Assembly (NCBI GenBank): GCA_002493905.1
Contig: DLAJ01000026.1
Coordinates: 1-64,000 of the forward strand
DNA: 64,000 nucleotides
Reading direction: 5' to 3'
Origin: Lachnospiraceae bacterium UBA7050
GTDB lineage: Bacteria > Bacillota > Clostridia > Lachnospirales > Lachnospiraceae
Below, piece after piece: positions 51,388-60,446 of the stretch (position 1 is its first letter; each line of letters opens with the position of its first letter). Both the position numbers and the translations under genes were made by a program. The notes under the pieces are model-generated. The model saw only the letters and a program-made list of their open reading frames with translations, was not told the origin of the DNA and did no database searches.

Positions 51388-54054
51388 TCACTGTTTCCCA
51401 AGCTGGCTTAAACGCTCTTTTACCTGCGCCATCATCTGCTCATACTTCTCTTTCTTCGCACGCTCCTCCGCAATCTTTGCCTCCGGCGCTTTTCCGACAA
51501 AGCGTTCATTGGAAAGCATGCCGTTTACGCGTGCCAGTTCCCCTGTAAGCCGCTCCTCTTCTTTTTTCAGACGTTCGATCTCCCTGCCGATATCTACAAG
51601 CTCCGCAAACGGGATATAGAGCGTCGCATTTGGAATCACCACCGACACGGCATCGTCGGCAATCCCGTTTTTGTCTTTCTGCAACAGGACATCGGACGCA
51701 TAGGCAAGCGTCTTAAAAAACAGCTTTCCTTCCTCGAAAACATGAAGCAGCTCCTCCTGCTCCGATACGACATACACAAGCGCTTTGCGGCTCGGAACAA
51801 CATTCATCTGTGCGCGCACGTTGCGGATGCCGCGGACTGCTTCCTTGATCGTCTCAATTGCCCGCTCCTGCTCTTTGAACGCTTTCGCCTCCTCATAAAC
51901 AGGCCATGCGCTGATCATAATGGACTCTTCTTCAGACTGCAGCGTCGTAAAGATTTCTTCCGTGATAAACGGCATATACGGATGCAGCAGCTTTAATGCA
52001 TCGATCAAAACCGTTTTTAACGTATAAAGCGCGGCGTTCTGGCTCTCCTGATCGTCCGTATTATATAGGCGCGGCTTTACCATCTCAATATACCAGTCGC
52101 AGAATTCGTCCCAGATAAAATCATAGATCTTCTGAACGGCGATGCCGAGCTCATAATTCTCCATATTGTCCGTAACTTCGCGCACCACATCGTTCAGCTT
52201 CGAAATGATCCATTCGTCAACCGGCTGAAGTGCTCCGGGCGCAGGGGTATGGACTTCCTTGCCCTCCATATTCATCATGATAAAGCGCGATGCGTTCCAG
52301 ATCTTATTGCAGAAATTCCGGTTTGCCTCAACACGTTCATAATAAAAACGCATATCGTTACCCGGCGCATTGCCCGTAATGAGCGTTAAGCGCAGCGCGT
52401 CCGCTCCGTACTTTTCGATCACCTCAAGCGGGTCGATGCCGTTTCCGAGCGACTTCGACATTTTGCGTCCCTCGGAGTCACGCACAAGCCCGTGGAACAA
52501 TACGGTGTGGAACGGACGCTCTCCCATCTGCTCATATCCCGAAAAGATCATGCGGATGACCCAGAAAAAGATGATGTCATATCCGGTCACAAGCACATCC
52601 GTCGGATAAAAATAAGAAAGCTCCTTTGTTTTTTCCGGCCAGCCAAGCGTGGAAAACGGCCAGAGCGCCGAAGAAAACCATGTGTCCAGCGTATCCTCGT
52701 CCTGCTTAAAATGTGTGCAGCCGCATTTGGGACATACTTTTGGCATTTCCTTTGCAACGACGGTCTCCCCGCATTCCTCGCAATAATAGGCAGGAATCCG
52801 GTGTCCCCACCAGAGCTGTCTGGAAATACACCAGTCCCGGATATGATCGGTCCAGTTAAAATATGTTTTTTTCATACTCTCAGGAATGAGCTTCACCTCG
52901 CCGTCCTTTACCGCTTTTACCGCGGGTTTGATCAGCTCATCCATCTTTACAAACCATTGCTCCTTGACCATCGGCTCGATCGTCGTGCCGCAGCGGTCGT
53001 GCGTGCCGACATTGTGGGAATACTCCTCAATGCGCACTAAAAGACCAAGCTCCTTTAACTCCTCCACGATCTTCTTTCGTGCCTCATAGCGGTCCATACC
53101 CTGATAGCGCCCGCCGTTTTCATTGATGGTCGCATCATCATTTAAGATATTCACAACGGCAAGACCGTGCCTCTTTCCGACCTCAAAATCGTTCGGGTCA
53201 TGAGCCGGCGTGATCTTTACGACGCCGGTTCCAAATTCCATATCCACATAATCGTCTTCAACGACCGGAATCGCCTTATTCACGATCGGCAGCCACACGA
53301 AGCGCCCGTGCAGATACGTATAGCGGTCATCTTTCGGATTGACTGCGACCGCCGTATCGCCAAGCATTGTTTCGGGACGGGTCGTTGCAAACTCCAGAAA
53401 TTCCGTTTTGCTTGGCTGTCCGTCTTCTCCGACAAGCGGATATTTGATATGCCAGAAATATCCTTTCTGCTCCTCATATTCCACCTCTGCATCGGAGATG
53501 GAGGTATTGCAGACCGGACACCAGTTGATCATCCGGGCTCCCTTATAGATCCAGCCCTTTTTGTGCATCTTGACAAAGACTTCCGTAACTGCCCGGTTAC
53601 AGCCTTCATCCATCGTAAAGCGCTCCCGGTCCCAGTCGCAGGAAGAGCCAAGCTTTTTTAACTGATTGATGATGCGTCCGCCGTATTCTTTTTTCCACTC
53701 CCACGCGCGCTCTAAAAATTTCTCCCTGCCAAGATCATGCTTATCAATGCCCTGTTCCTTCAAGGTCTCGATGATCTTTACTTCCGTCGCGATACTCGCG
53801 TGATCCGTTCCGGGCTGCCAGAGGGTATTGTAACCCTGCATCCGCTTAAAACGGATCAGGATATCCTGCATCGTCTCATCCAATGCATGCCCCATATGGA
53901 GCTGTCCCGTGATATTGGGAGGCGGGATCACAATAGTAAACGGTTTTTTGGTCTCATCCACCTCCGCATGAAAATACTTTTTATCCATCCATTTCTGATA
54001 GATTCGATCCTCTAAGCCGTGAGGGTCATAAGTTTTAGCCAGTTCTTTACTCAT
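51388..54054 (-). CDS. valS: Valyl-tRNA synthetase
   Basis: 888 residues, class I synthetase. Signature HIGH box PPPNITGQLHMGHAL and KMSKS box GRKMSKSLGNGIDP are present. The editing (CP1) domain contains TTRPETMLGDTAVAVNP. A zinc-like knob CEECGETVVAKEMPKVCPKCGC, the anticodon-binding helices and a C-terminal coiled coil (ELVDIGREIERLKKEEERLTGELARVNGML) follow. It charges tRNA-Val. The start at 54054 (MSKELAKTYDPHG) fits the family. Expression is controlled by the T-box leader upstream. Confidence 0.98.
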   Translation of the reverse strand: MSKELAKTYDPHGLEDRIYQKWMDKKYFHAEVDETKKPFTIVIPPPNITGQLHMGHALDETMQDILIRFKRMQGYNTLWQPGTDHASIATEVKIIETLKEQGIDKHDLGREKFLERAWEWKKEYGGRIINQLKKLGSSCDWDRERFTMDEGCNRAVTEVFVKMHKKGWIYKGARMINWCPVCNTSISDAEVEYEEQKGYFWHIKYPLVGEDGQPSKTEFLEFATTRPETMLGDTAVAVNPKDDRYTYLHGRFVWLPIVNKAIPVVEDDYVDMEFGTGVVKITPAHDPNDFEVGKRHGLAVVNILNDDATINENGGRYQGMDRYEARKKIVEELKELGLLVRIEEYSHNVGTHDRCGTTIEPMVKEQWFVKMDELIKPAVKAVKDGEVKLIPESMKKTYFNWTDHIRDWCISRQLWWGHRIPAYYCEECGETVVAKEMPKVCPKCGCTHFKQDEDTLDTWFSSALWPFSTLGWPEKTKELSYFYPTDVLVTGYDIIFFWVIRMIFSGYEQMGERPFHTVLFHGLVRDSEGRKMSKSLGNGIDPLEVIEKYGADALRLTLITGNAPGNDMRFYYERVEANRNFCNKIWNASRFIMMNMEGKEVHTPAPGALQPVDEWIISKLNDVVREVTDNMENYELGIAVQKIYDFIWDEFCDWYIEMVKPRLYNTDDQESQNAALYTLKTVLIDALKLLHPYMPFITEEIFTTLQSEEESIMISAWPVYEEAKAFKEQERAIETIKEAVRGIRNVRAQMNVVPSRKALVYVVSEQEELLHVFEEGKLFFKTLAYASDVLLQKDKNGIADDAVSVVIPNATLYIPFAELVDIGREIERLKKEEERLTGELARVNGMLSNERFVGKAPEAKIAEERAKKEKYEQMMAQVKERLSQLGKQ

Positions 54055-54174
54055 TGCTGTCAACACTCCTCATTTCCGATTGCCCAACTTGCTGTTCCTT
54101 TATCGCAGCAGATTCCCTTGCAAATCCATGCGCTCCCATGCGGCAATGCTCCGGCATGATTGACGCCTTGGATA

Positions 54175-54485
54175 GTTTCAAAAAAACGCCTTTCGCAGAT
54201 TACCTGCAAAGGGCGTTGATACGCGGTACCACCTTTGATTGTACTCTTAGACCTTAACGCGGTAACACGGGAGAAACTACGCAACACCTGCATGGCATCA
54301 TATCAACGGATCATGCCTCCCTGCCGCACAAAAACTCACGGCAGATTAGAAACACATTCCCACACAACATCTTCATTTCTCCGGCTCAGAAGCTACCTTC
54401 CCGTTCCCTGACCTCCAAACTGCCTTTCAGCCGGTGAGCAGTTCTCTCTTTTGAGCGGCGGACGGTACTCCTCTTCCTCTATGCC
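54175..54485 (-). promoter_or_regulatory. T-box riboswitch leader of valS
   Basis: On the minus strand the T-box core AAAGGTGGTACCGCG (54236-54222) lies just before a terminator built of AACGCCCTTTGCAG and CTGCGAAAGGCGTT followed by T7. Upstream are a Stem I-like region with GAGGAGTACCG and AGAGAG and further helices. Uncharged tRNA-Val would pair with the leader and the T-box bulge and prevent termination. Valine-codon candidates for the specifier are GTA at 54396-54394 and GTC at 54412-54410; I could not decide between them without folding. Confidence 0.92.
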
Positions 54486-54562
54486 TTTCTTCTTTATCTT
54501 TCCAAATGCAATTTCCTGCAGCATGAAAAACGGTCAGTTTTAAGATCGCCGTTCATATGTCC

Positions 54563-55072
54563 CTATGCAGCCGCTCCCATTGCCATCGAATAGGCATCCA
54601 GCGCATGGCGCATCTTATAGGACATGGCGTTCTCCTGCGTCTCATTCATAGGCGCGCCCGTTGCGCCGCTCTCCTCGTCTCCGATCGTAAGCATAGCGTC
54701 CGCCGCCTGCTGCCCGGCGTCCTCTTTCATGACAATGTCAGATACCTGCTGCATGGCTTCTTTTCCGGTCGCCCCGTCCTGCTGCAAAGCGCTTGCTGCA
54801 ACATCCTCATCGTCAGCAGAAGCGGCCGGCTTTAACAGCATTGCACTCTTCGTCCGGCTCATTGCCATCTGGGAAGATAAAATATCCATAAAATTCGCGC
54901 TTTCACCTTTGCGAAGCGGATTGACGTTCTCCTGCTCTTTCGTTAAATCCTCAAAATCAGTTCTTCCCGCCGTCGCATCGTTCGGAATCGCCCCGATCCG
55001 GTTTAAGCTCGCTGAACTGACTGTATTGGTATTATAGACATACGGCTGATATGCAATTGCCCCGATCCGCAT
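54563..55072 (-). CDS. Ala/Ser/Met-rich protein of unknown function
   Basis: 169 residues from MRIGAIAYQPYVYNTNTVSSASLNRIGAIPNDATAGRTDFEDL. No signal peptide, no membrane segment, rich in Ala, Met, Gln and Asp, with low complexity in the middle. The C-terminus (QENAMSYKMRHALDAYSMAMGAAA) looks like an amphipathic helix, a form seen in flagellar or secretion-related substrates, but nothing here proves that. AAAGGGGATG precedes the ATG at 55072. Not recognised. Confidence 0.65.
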   Translation of the reverse strand: MRIGAIAYQPYVYNTNTVSSASLNRIGAIPNDATAGRTDFEDLTKEQENVNPLRKGESANFMDILSSQMAMSRTKSAMLLKPAASADDEDVAASALQQDGATGKEAMQQVSDIVMKEDAGQQAADAMLTIGDEESGATGAPMNETQENAMSYKMRHALDAYSMAMGAAA

Positions 55073-55423
55073 ACCGCATCCCCTTTCTAATAACTGAAAT
55101 ATCACAGCATCTCGGTACTTTTGATACATTTTTTTATGATTACTTGTATTTTAACACGGTTCTTGCAATTTGTGTAGTAGCATTTTGTGTTTTTTTGCAA
55201 AAACATTCCATCCCGGCTTCATCCGGCGGACAAAACCGCTTCTTCCATGTTCAGACTGCCGCCAGACAGAACCGCTTCTTTTATATTCAGACTGCCGCCA
55301 GACCCGATTTTAAGTCTGACGGCAGTCTCTTACCGCACTATGCGATTCAGCAAGTAAATCCAAAACATCTTCAAAAATCTGTAAAACGTTCAGCTTTGAA
55401 AAAGCGTTTTATCCGGAGCGTTT
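55073..55423. repeat. Gap with 36-base direct repeat and hairpin
   Basis: 351 bases without a gene. Two 36-base copies start at 55229 and 55265 (GACARAACCGCTTCTT...TTCAGACTGCCGCCA). The second copy's AGACTGCCGCCAGAC pairs with GTCTGACGGCAGTCT (55289-55303 with 55314-55328), a hairpin that may stop the galactanase transcript. The remainder (55073-55228) is AT-rich and probably holds the promoter of the gene at 54563. Confidence 0.65.
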
Positions 55424-57835
55424 TTACTGCCGCACGAACGAGACATCATCCAGATAACCCCAGGAGCCTGCCGCGCCGTCTACGTCAATCCAGATCAGCA
55501 CCTCTCCCGTGGTAACGGGAATATCCTGCAGCGTGGTCTCCACCCACACCGGTTTATTTTCCGACTCCGACCAGACATTCGTATCCTGCACTGTCACAGA
55601 GTATATCGTACCGCCGCTCGTAATGTACGCCGCAACGCTCTTTGCATCATTGCTTCCATAAGAATAAATACGGAACGTATAATATCCGTTCGGAAGACCG
55701 GTAACAGTCTGCGAAAGTCCTAAGTCAAACGCAGCCGCATCATAATAGTTAAAAGCATATTGTCCGCCCGACGTGCGGTTCTGTTCCCCATTCGCCCATG
55801 CTCTGTCCGGCCATTCGCCCGTCACTTCAACTTCCCAGCCTGCCATCGACGGATAGGTGGAGCCGTCAGCAGTTTCCTCGTCCTCAAAGCCTGCATTATT
55901 CACATAATTGCAGTCCGGCACGACTGCGTTTTTGTCCCTGTCCACAAAACGGAAATCATCCCATGTCCCATACCCGTTCGCATGCCCTGTCACGCGTCCG
56001 CCGACAGTCACTTTACTAACGCCCTGCGGAATCTGAATGCCTTCGATCTCGAACTGATTCCACCAGCTGTAATTTGCGTTCAGCAGTTCTACGGTTCCAA
56101 GGGGCGTCTCTGTTCCGTCCGCTTTGGTGTACCTGACAAAGAAGTAACTCTGGTTATAGTCGATGTAGTCCCATGTCCCCTGCGCCCATACGCTGAAATC
56201 ATAAGTATGTCCGGGTATGACGTCAACCGACTGCGTCAGCTCCACGCAGAAGTCATTGTCATCCCAGTAATGGAAGCTTCCGGTTCCGCCATACGCATAG
56301 CTGTCCACGCCATTTGTGATCTTTCCGGCGTCTCCGCTTATCACGTTAATTTTCCAGTCATAAGTATTGCTGCAGTCCTCAAAGCCCGGATTTTTGATCA
56401 GATTGCGCTGTACGGACACCTGGATCGTCGGTACTGCCAGCGTGACTCCGCTTAACGGATTGGTATTGGAGACCGTGCCGGTGAACGTGTAATCTGCGAC
56501 AGTCGATGTATTGACTGAACCTGCTCCGTTCCATGTCACGGGCAGTTTTTCTATTGTACCATTATAGCGCAGCACGTCAACTGTGGATGGCAGCACTTCC
56601 GTCAGGTTCGCACAGGAATCCACCTGTACGATCATGCTGTCAGGCGAATAAACGATCACATGCTTGTTGTTGTCTGCCGCAGCAGCCGCCGCGTTAAACT
56701 GAAATGCATTGAGGGAGTCGAGCGCACGGTGATCTGCTCCAAACAAAATCTGATTATCCCACTCGTTTCCTTCCCCTTTTGTCACGCCGACGCCGGAAAC
56801 CGGAAGCCAGAGCGGTTCCCAGTAAAATACGCCTAAGCCCTTTCCGTTATTGACAGTTGCCACTGTATTAAACGTCATTTCGGTCATCAGCCGCTGATTT
56901 GCCACGGACGCCGGAAGCCCCGCTAAGTCCGTATCTTTCTGCCCGATCTGATTCTCCGTGGAATCCGCATCATAATAAGTAAACGGATAGGACGTCTCCG
57001 CCACAACGACCTCTTTGCCATAACGTGCGACAATATTGTTCATATTATTTTTTAACTGCTGTAAGGAACCATGCCAGTACGCATAATAGGACATGCCGAT
57101 CACATCAAAATCCGTCACGCCGTTTGCCATGATCCCGTCAAAAAAATACTGGAACCTGTCCTGATCGCCGCCCTCTGCAAGATGGATCATGATCTTGGTA
57201 TAACTGCCCTGCGGCGTCGTATCACGGACTGCCTGTATACCACTGTTTAACAATTCAGCAAGCTGCGCTGCATTGTCGATATATCCGTCCGGCCAGAGCA
57301 TGCCGCCGCTGATCTCATTTCCGATCTGCACCATATCGGGATAGGCGCCGGCCGCTTTTAAGTCATTTAAGACCTGAGCCGTGAAATCATAGACCGCACT
57401 GACAAGCTGTGAATAGCTCAAATTCTGCCACGCCGCCGGCTTAGTCTGGCTTGCCGGGTCCGCCCAGGAATCAGAATAATGGAAGTCGATCAGAAGCTTC
57501 ATGCCTGCTGCTTTCACCCGCCTTGCCATCTCAACCGTGTGCGCCGGATTGCAGTAATCGCCTGCATCAAACGATGTCGTCGGATTATTCCAGACGCGGA
57601 GTCTGACATAATTCACCTGCTTTTGCTGCGCCAGATAACTTAAAACATCCTGAATCACGTTCCCGTTTTCATCATAGAACACCGCTCCTGAATCCAGTAC
57701 CGCCTCCAGGGACGATAAATCCATCCCTTTGATAAATTCATTTCCTGACGCCTGTACCCTCTGCGGATGCATGATAAACAGGACGATCAGCATCAGGATC
57801 ATACTTCTTATGCTGTTCCACAATCGTTTTTTCAT
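55424..57835 (-). CDS. Secreted GH53 endo-beta-1,4-galactanase with accessory domains
   Basis: 803 residues. A signal peptide (SIRSMILMLIVLFIMHPQRVQASG, no lipobox) precedes a GH53 barrel. E174 in VQIGNEISGGMLWP is the expected acid/base and E280 in VVVAETSYPFT the nucleophile. FDAGDYCNPAHT and LLIDFHYSDSWADP are family landmarks. An Ig-like/Big domain (STVDVLRYNGTIEKLPVTW) and two beta-sandwich carbohydrate-binding-type modules follow (RNLIKNPGFEDCSNTYDWKI..., WGTWDDFRF; and NYVNNAGFEDEETADGSTYPSMAGW..., WGYLDDVSFV). It cuts pectic beta-1,4-galactan outside the cell. GGAG lies 8 bases before the ATG. Last gene of the galactan operon. Confidence 0.95.
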   Translation of the reverse strand: MKKRLWNSIRSMILMLIVLFIMHPQRVQASGNEFIKGMDLSSLEAVLDSGAVFYDENGNVIQDVLSYLAQQKQVNYVRLRVWNNPTTSFDAGDYCNPAHTVEMARRVKAAGMKLLIDFHYSDSWADPASQTKPAAWQNLSYSQLVSAVYDFTAQVLNDLKAAGAYPDMVQIGNEISGGMLWPDGYIDNAAQLAELLNSGIQAVRDTTPQGSYTKIMIHLAEGGDQDRFQYFFDGIMANGVTDFDVIGMSYYAYWHGSLQQLKNNMNNIVARYGKEVVVAETSYPFTYYDADSTENQIGQKDTDLAGLPASVANQRLMTEMTFNTVATVNNGKGLGVFYWEPLWLPVSGVGVTKGEGNEWDNQILFGADHRALDSLNAFQFNAAAAAADNNKHVIVYSPDSMIVQVDSCANLTEVLPSTVDVLRYNGTIEKLPVTWNGAGSVNTSTVADYTFTGTVSNTNPLSGVTLAVPTIQVSVQRNLIKNPGFEDCSNTYDWKINVISGDAGKITNGVDSYAYGGTGSFHYWDDNDFCVELTQSVDVIPGHTYDFSVWAQGTWDYIDYNQSYFFVRYTKADGTETPLGTVELLNANYSWWNQFEIEGIQIPQGVSKVTVGGRVTGHANGYGTWDDFRFVDRDKNAVVPDCNYVNNAGFEDEETADGSTYPSMAGWEVEVTGEWPDRAWANGEQNRTSGGQYAFNYYDAAAFDLGLSQTVTGLPNGYYTFRIYSYGSNDAKSVAAYITSGGTIYSVTVQDTNVWSESENKPVWVETTLQDIPVTTGEVLIWIDVDGAAGSWGYLDDVSFVRQ

Positions 57836-57872
57836 AGGCATTCTCCTTTTCTTTTTTGTTATTATAGTAGTT

Positions 57873-60365
57873 TTACTCGGCAGTCAGGCAGAAATCATCC
57901 AGTGTGCCCCATCCTCCGGCTTTTCCGTGGATGATAATACCCACTTTGATCTTTTGTCCCGCGGCAAGCTCCAAACCTTCCACGACCGGGTTCTGCCATA
58001 CATCCCAGCCCTTGTTGGAAAACTCGGCGGAACCGATGACATTTCCGTTTTCATCTTCTGCATAAAGCGTCATAAAGGTTGCTGTATCGGAATCCCCTTG
58101 AGAATATGCGCTAAGCGTATAGCTTCCTCCGCTGCTTACCGTCACTTCCTGCGAGAGCGTGATCGTAAAATCGGAATCGTTCCAGTAATGGAAGCTGTAA
58201 TCCCCCGAATGCGGATTTCCTTCACTGTCATTTCTGACCGTTCCGGCACCGGTATTCTCGCGTGTAACCGTCCACCCATTGTCCCCGCTCTCAAAGCTTG
58301 CATTCTCTATGAGATTGTTTCCGGCGGATGCAGACTCTCCTTCCTGCGAATCACCCGCACCGCCGCCATTTTCCCCGTTCCCGCCGGCGCCGTCTCCCCC
58401 GTCGGATGTCTCTTCGTCGGGCAGCGGTTCGCCCGGATAGAACGTGAATTCATCAATCGTACCCCAGTCGTCGCTTCCAGCTTCGACAAGTACACCAATG
58501 CGGACAATGTCTCCCTCTTGTAACTGCGCCGATACAATCGGATGCTGCCATTTGTCCCAGCCCTGATTCTGAAACGGTGTTGATGCGATCAGATTCCCAT
58601 CCTGATCAGCAATGTAGAGCGTGAGCTGCAGCCCCGTTTCCCCGACGCCCTGCGACCACACCTGCAGATTATACTGATCGGTCTTCGTGATTTTCGTCTG
58701 CTGGTACAGATTCATTGTAAAAGCGTCAGCGTTCCAGTATTGGAAGCTCCACTCGCCGGAATGCGGATAGCTTGAACTGTCATTCCGAATCTGTCCGGCG
58801 CGCTTCTCATCCTCAAGAACCCATCCTGTCGCTCCCTCTTCAAAATCCAGATTGTTAAGACTGTTCTTTTCGATCAGGTCTGCCCCGATGGAAACCTGAA
58901 AATCCAATACCGTACCCTTGAACGCCACATGCGTCTCCGTGATCGTTTTCATGGAGGATACGTCCCACTCCACTTCCACGTCGCGGATGCTCCCATCCTG
59001 ATATAATACCCGCGCAGTCCCTGGAAGCTCCGCGATCAGTTCCTCTCCGGAAGCATTCCGGTCAATCTCCACCCCGTCAAACGGGTAAACATAGAGCGCC
59101 GCATCATTGTCAAGGCTTCCCGGCTCAAACGCAAACGCCCTCACTCCGTCAAGCGCCCGTCCCTCAAAATCGAACAGCGTCTGATTCTCCCACTCGTTAC
59201 CGCTTCCTTTGGAAACGCCGGCTCCCTCGACGGCAAGCCATGCCGGTTCCCAGTAAAAAATACCCAGACCGCCTTCACATTCCGCAACGGCATTCATGAT
59301 CAGTTCGAGCACGCGTCTCTGGTTTTCCTCACTCGCCTCAAACCCGACTCCTTTTAAGTCCGCCTCGGATACCATGTTGGATTTGCTGTCCGCATTCTCA
59401 TTGGTGAACGGATACGCGGTCTCGGCAAGCACGACCTGCTTTCCGAACACCTCATAGATATTGTCAATATTCGCTTTCATATCCGCGAACGTGCCCTGCC
59501 AGTACGGATAATAGGAAAGCCCCACAAGATCATAGTCCGTCACGCCGTTTGCCTCAATCGTCTCAAAAAAGGTCTGTGTCGCACCGACGGAGCCTCCCGT
59601 CTGCACGTGAATCATGATCTGCGTCTGCTGCCCCTCAGGCGTCGTATCCCTGACCGCGCGGATGCCGCTGTTCAAGAACTTTGCCAATGTCTCCGGATGC
59701 TCCATCGTGCCGTAGTCCCAAAGCATGCCGTTTCCGATTTCATTTCCAATCTGCACCATATCCGGATAGGCGCCCGCCTCCGCCAGCGCATTTAAGACCT
59801 CCGCCGTATAGTCATAGACCGCGGCTTCCAGTTCTTCTTCGTCCATTCCCTGCCACTCTGCCGGTATGGTCTGGTTTTCCGGGTCTGCCCACCAGTCGGA
59901 ATAATGAAAATCAAGCAGATATTTAATTCCTGCTTCCTTAATCCGTTTTGCCAGCCCGATTGTATGCTCCAGATTGCAGTAATCACCCGCGTCAAAGGAC
60001 GCCGTTGGATGATTCCAGATGCGGAGCCGGTAATAATTGCAGCCGTTTTCCGCAAGGAACCCGATGACATCAACCTCCCGGCCGTCAAAATCATAAAACG
60101 TTCCGCCGTAATCCTCCACAGCCTCCAGGGAAGAAATGTCCGCGCCCTTGATGATGTATTTCGTATTTTCGGACGGTGCCTGTGTATCTTCATTATTTCC
60201 CTGCGTGCCGTTCTGCCCGCTGCTGCCCTGCGCGTCGTTTCCCACCTGAGAGGCGGCTTCCCTGTCCGCCGCCTCTCCTGCGCCTTTCCCGCAGCCGGCT
60301 GTTCCCGCGATCATCCCGGCACATAATATCGCCGCCAGTACTTTTTTCATGACTCTGCTATTCAT
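57873..60365 (-). CDS. Surface lipoprotein GH53 endo-beta-1,4-galactanase with two CBM-like modules
   Basis: 830 residues. The signal ends in GTAGC25, a lipobox, so the enzyme is lipid-anchored on the cell surface. A Ser/Asn/Gln-rich linker leads to the GH53 barrel with E209 (VQIGNEIGNGMLW) and E315 (VVLAETAYPF). Then comes an Ig-like segment (LPGTARVLYQDGSIRDVEVEWD) and two related beta-sandwich modules of about 145 residues, at about 497-645 and 688-830, joined by a Gly-rich linker. Each has NxxFExG..GW near its start, HSGxxSFxYWN and WGTxDxF at its end. They look like the galactan-binding CBM61 type, which is common on GH53 enzymes. GGAGG precedes the ATG. Confidence 0.95.
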   Translation of the reverse strand: MNSRVMKKVLAAILCAGMIAGTAGCGKGAGEAADREAASQVGNDAQGSSGQNGTQGNNEDTQAPSENTKYIIKGADISSLEAVEDYGGTFYDFDGREVDVIGFLAENGCNYYRLRIWNHPTASFDAGDYCNLEHTIGLAKRIKEAGIKYLLDFHYSDWWADPENQTIPAEWQGMDEEELEAAVYDYTAEVLNALAEAGAYPDMVQIGNEIGNGMLWDYGTMEHPETLAKFLNSGIRAVRDTTPEGQQTQIMIHVQTGGSVGATQTFFETIEANGVTDYDLVGLSYYPYWQGTFADMKANIDNIYEVFGKQVVLAETAYPFTNENADSKSNMVSEADLKGVGFEASEENQRRVLELIMNAVAECEGGLGIFYWEPAWLAVEGAGVSKGSGNEWENQTLFDFEGRALDGVRAFAFEPGSLDNDAALYVYPFDGVEIDRNASGEELIAELPGTARVLYQDGSIRDVEVEWDVSSMKTITETHVAFKGTVLDFQVSIGADLIEKNSLNNLDFEEGATGWVLEDEKRAGQIRNDSSSYPHSGEWSFQYWNADAFTMNLYQQTKITKTDQYNLQVWSQGVGETGLQLTLYIADQDGNLIASTPFQNQGWDKWQHPIVSAQLQEGDIVRIGVLVEAGSDDWGTIDEFTFYPGEPLPDEETSDGGDGAGGNGENGGGAGDSQEGESASAGNNLIENASFESGDNGWTVTRENTGAGTVRNDSEGNPHSGDYSFHYWNDSDFTITLSQEVTVSSGGSYTLSAYSQGDSDTATFMTLYAEDENGNVIGSAEFSNKGWDVWQNPVVEGLELAAGQKIKVGIIIHGKAGGWGTLDDFCLTAE

Positions 60366-60374
60366 TCTAATCCT

Positions 60375-60434
60375 CCATATCAGAGCCGTTTACCTGCGAT
60401 GCCATATCAAGGCAATCCCCGTCTCTGACTCAAA
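60375..60434. repeat. Intercistronic repeat of the galactan operon, copy B
   Basis: About 60 bases that match 63422-63484 at most positions. Both copies have TCAGAG at one end, CCCCGTCTCTGACTCAAA at the other and CGATGCCAT or TGATGCCAT inside. The ends are inverted (TCAGAG/CTCTGA) and can form a hairpin. Like copy A it lies between a stop codon and the GGAGGAT ribosome site of the next gene. Confidence 0.75.
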
Positions 60435-60446
60435 TTCCCGTTCCGG

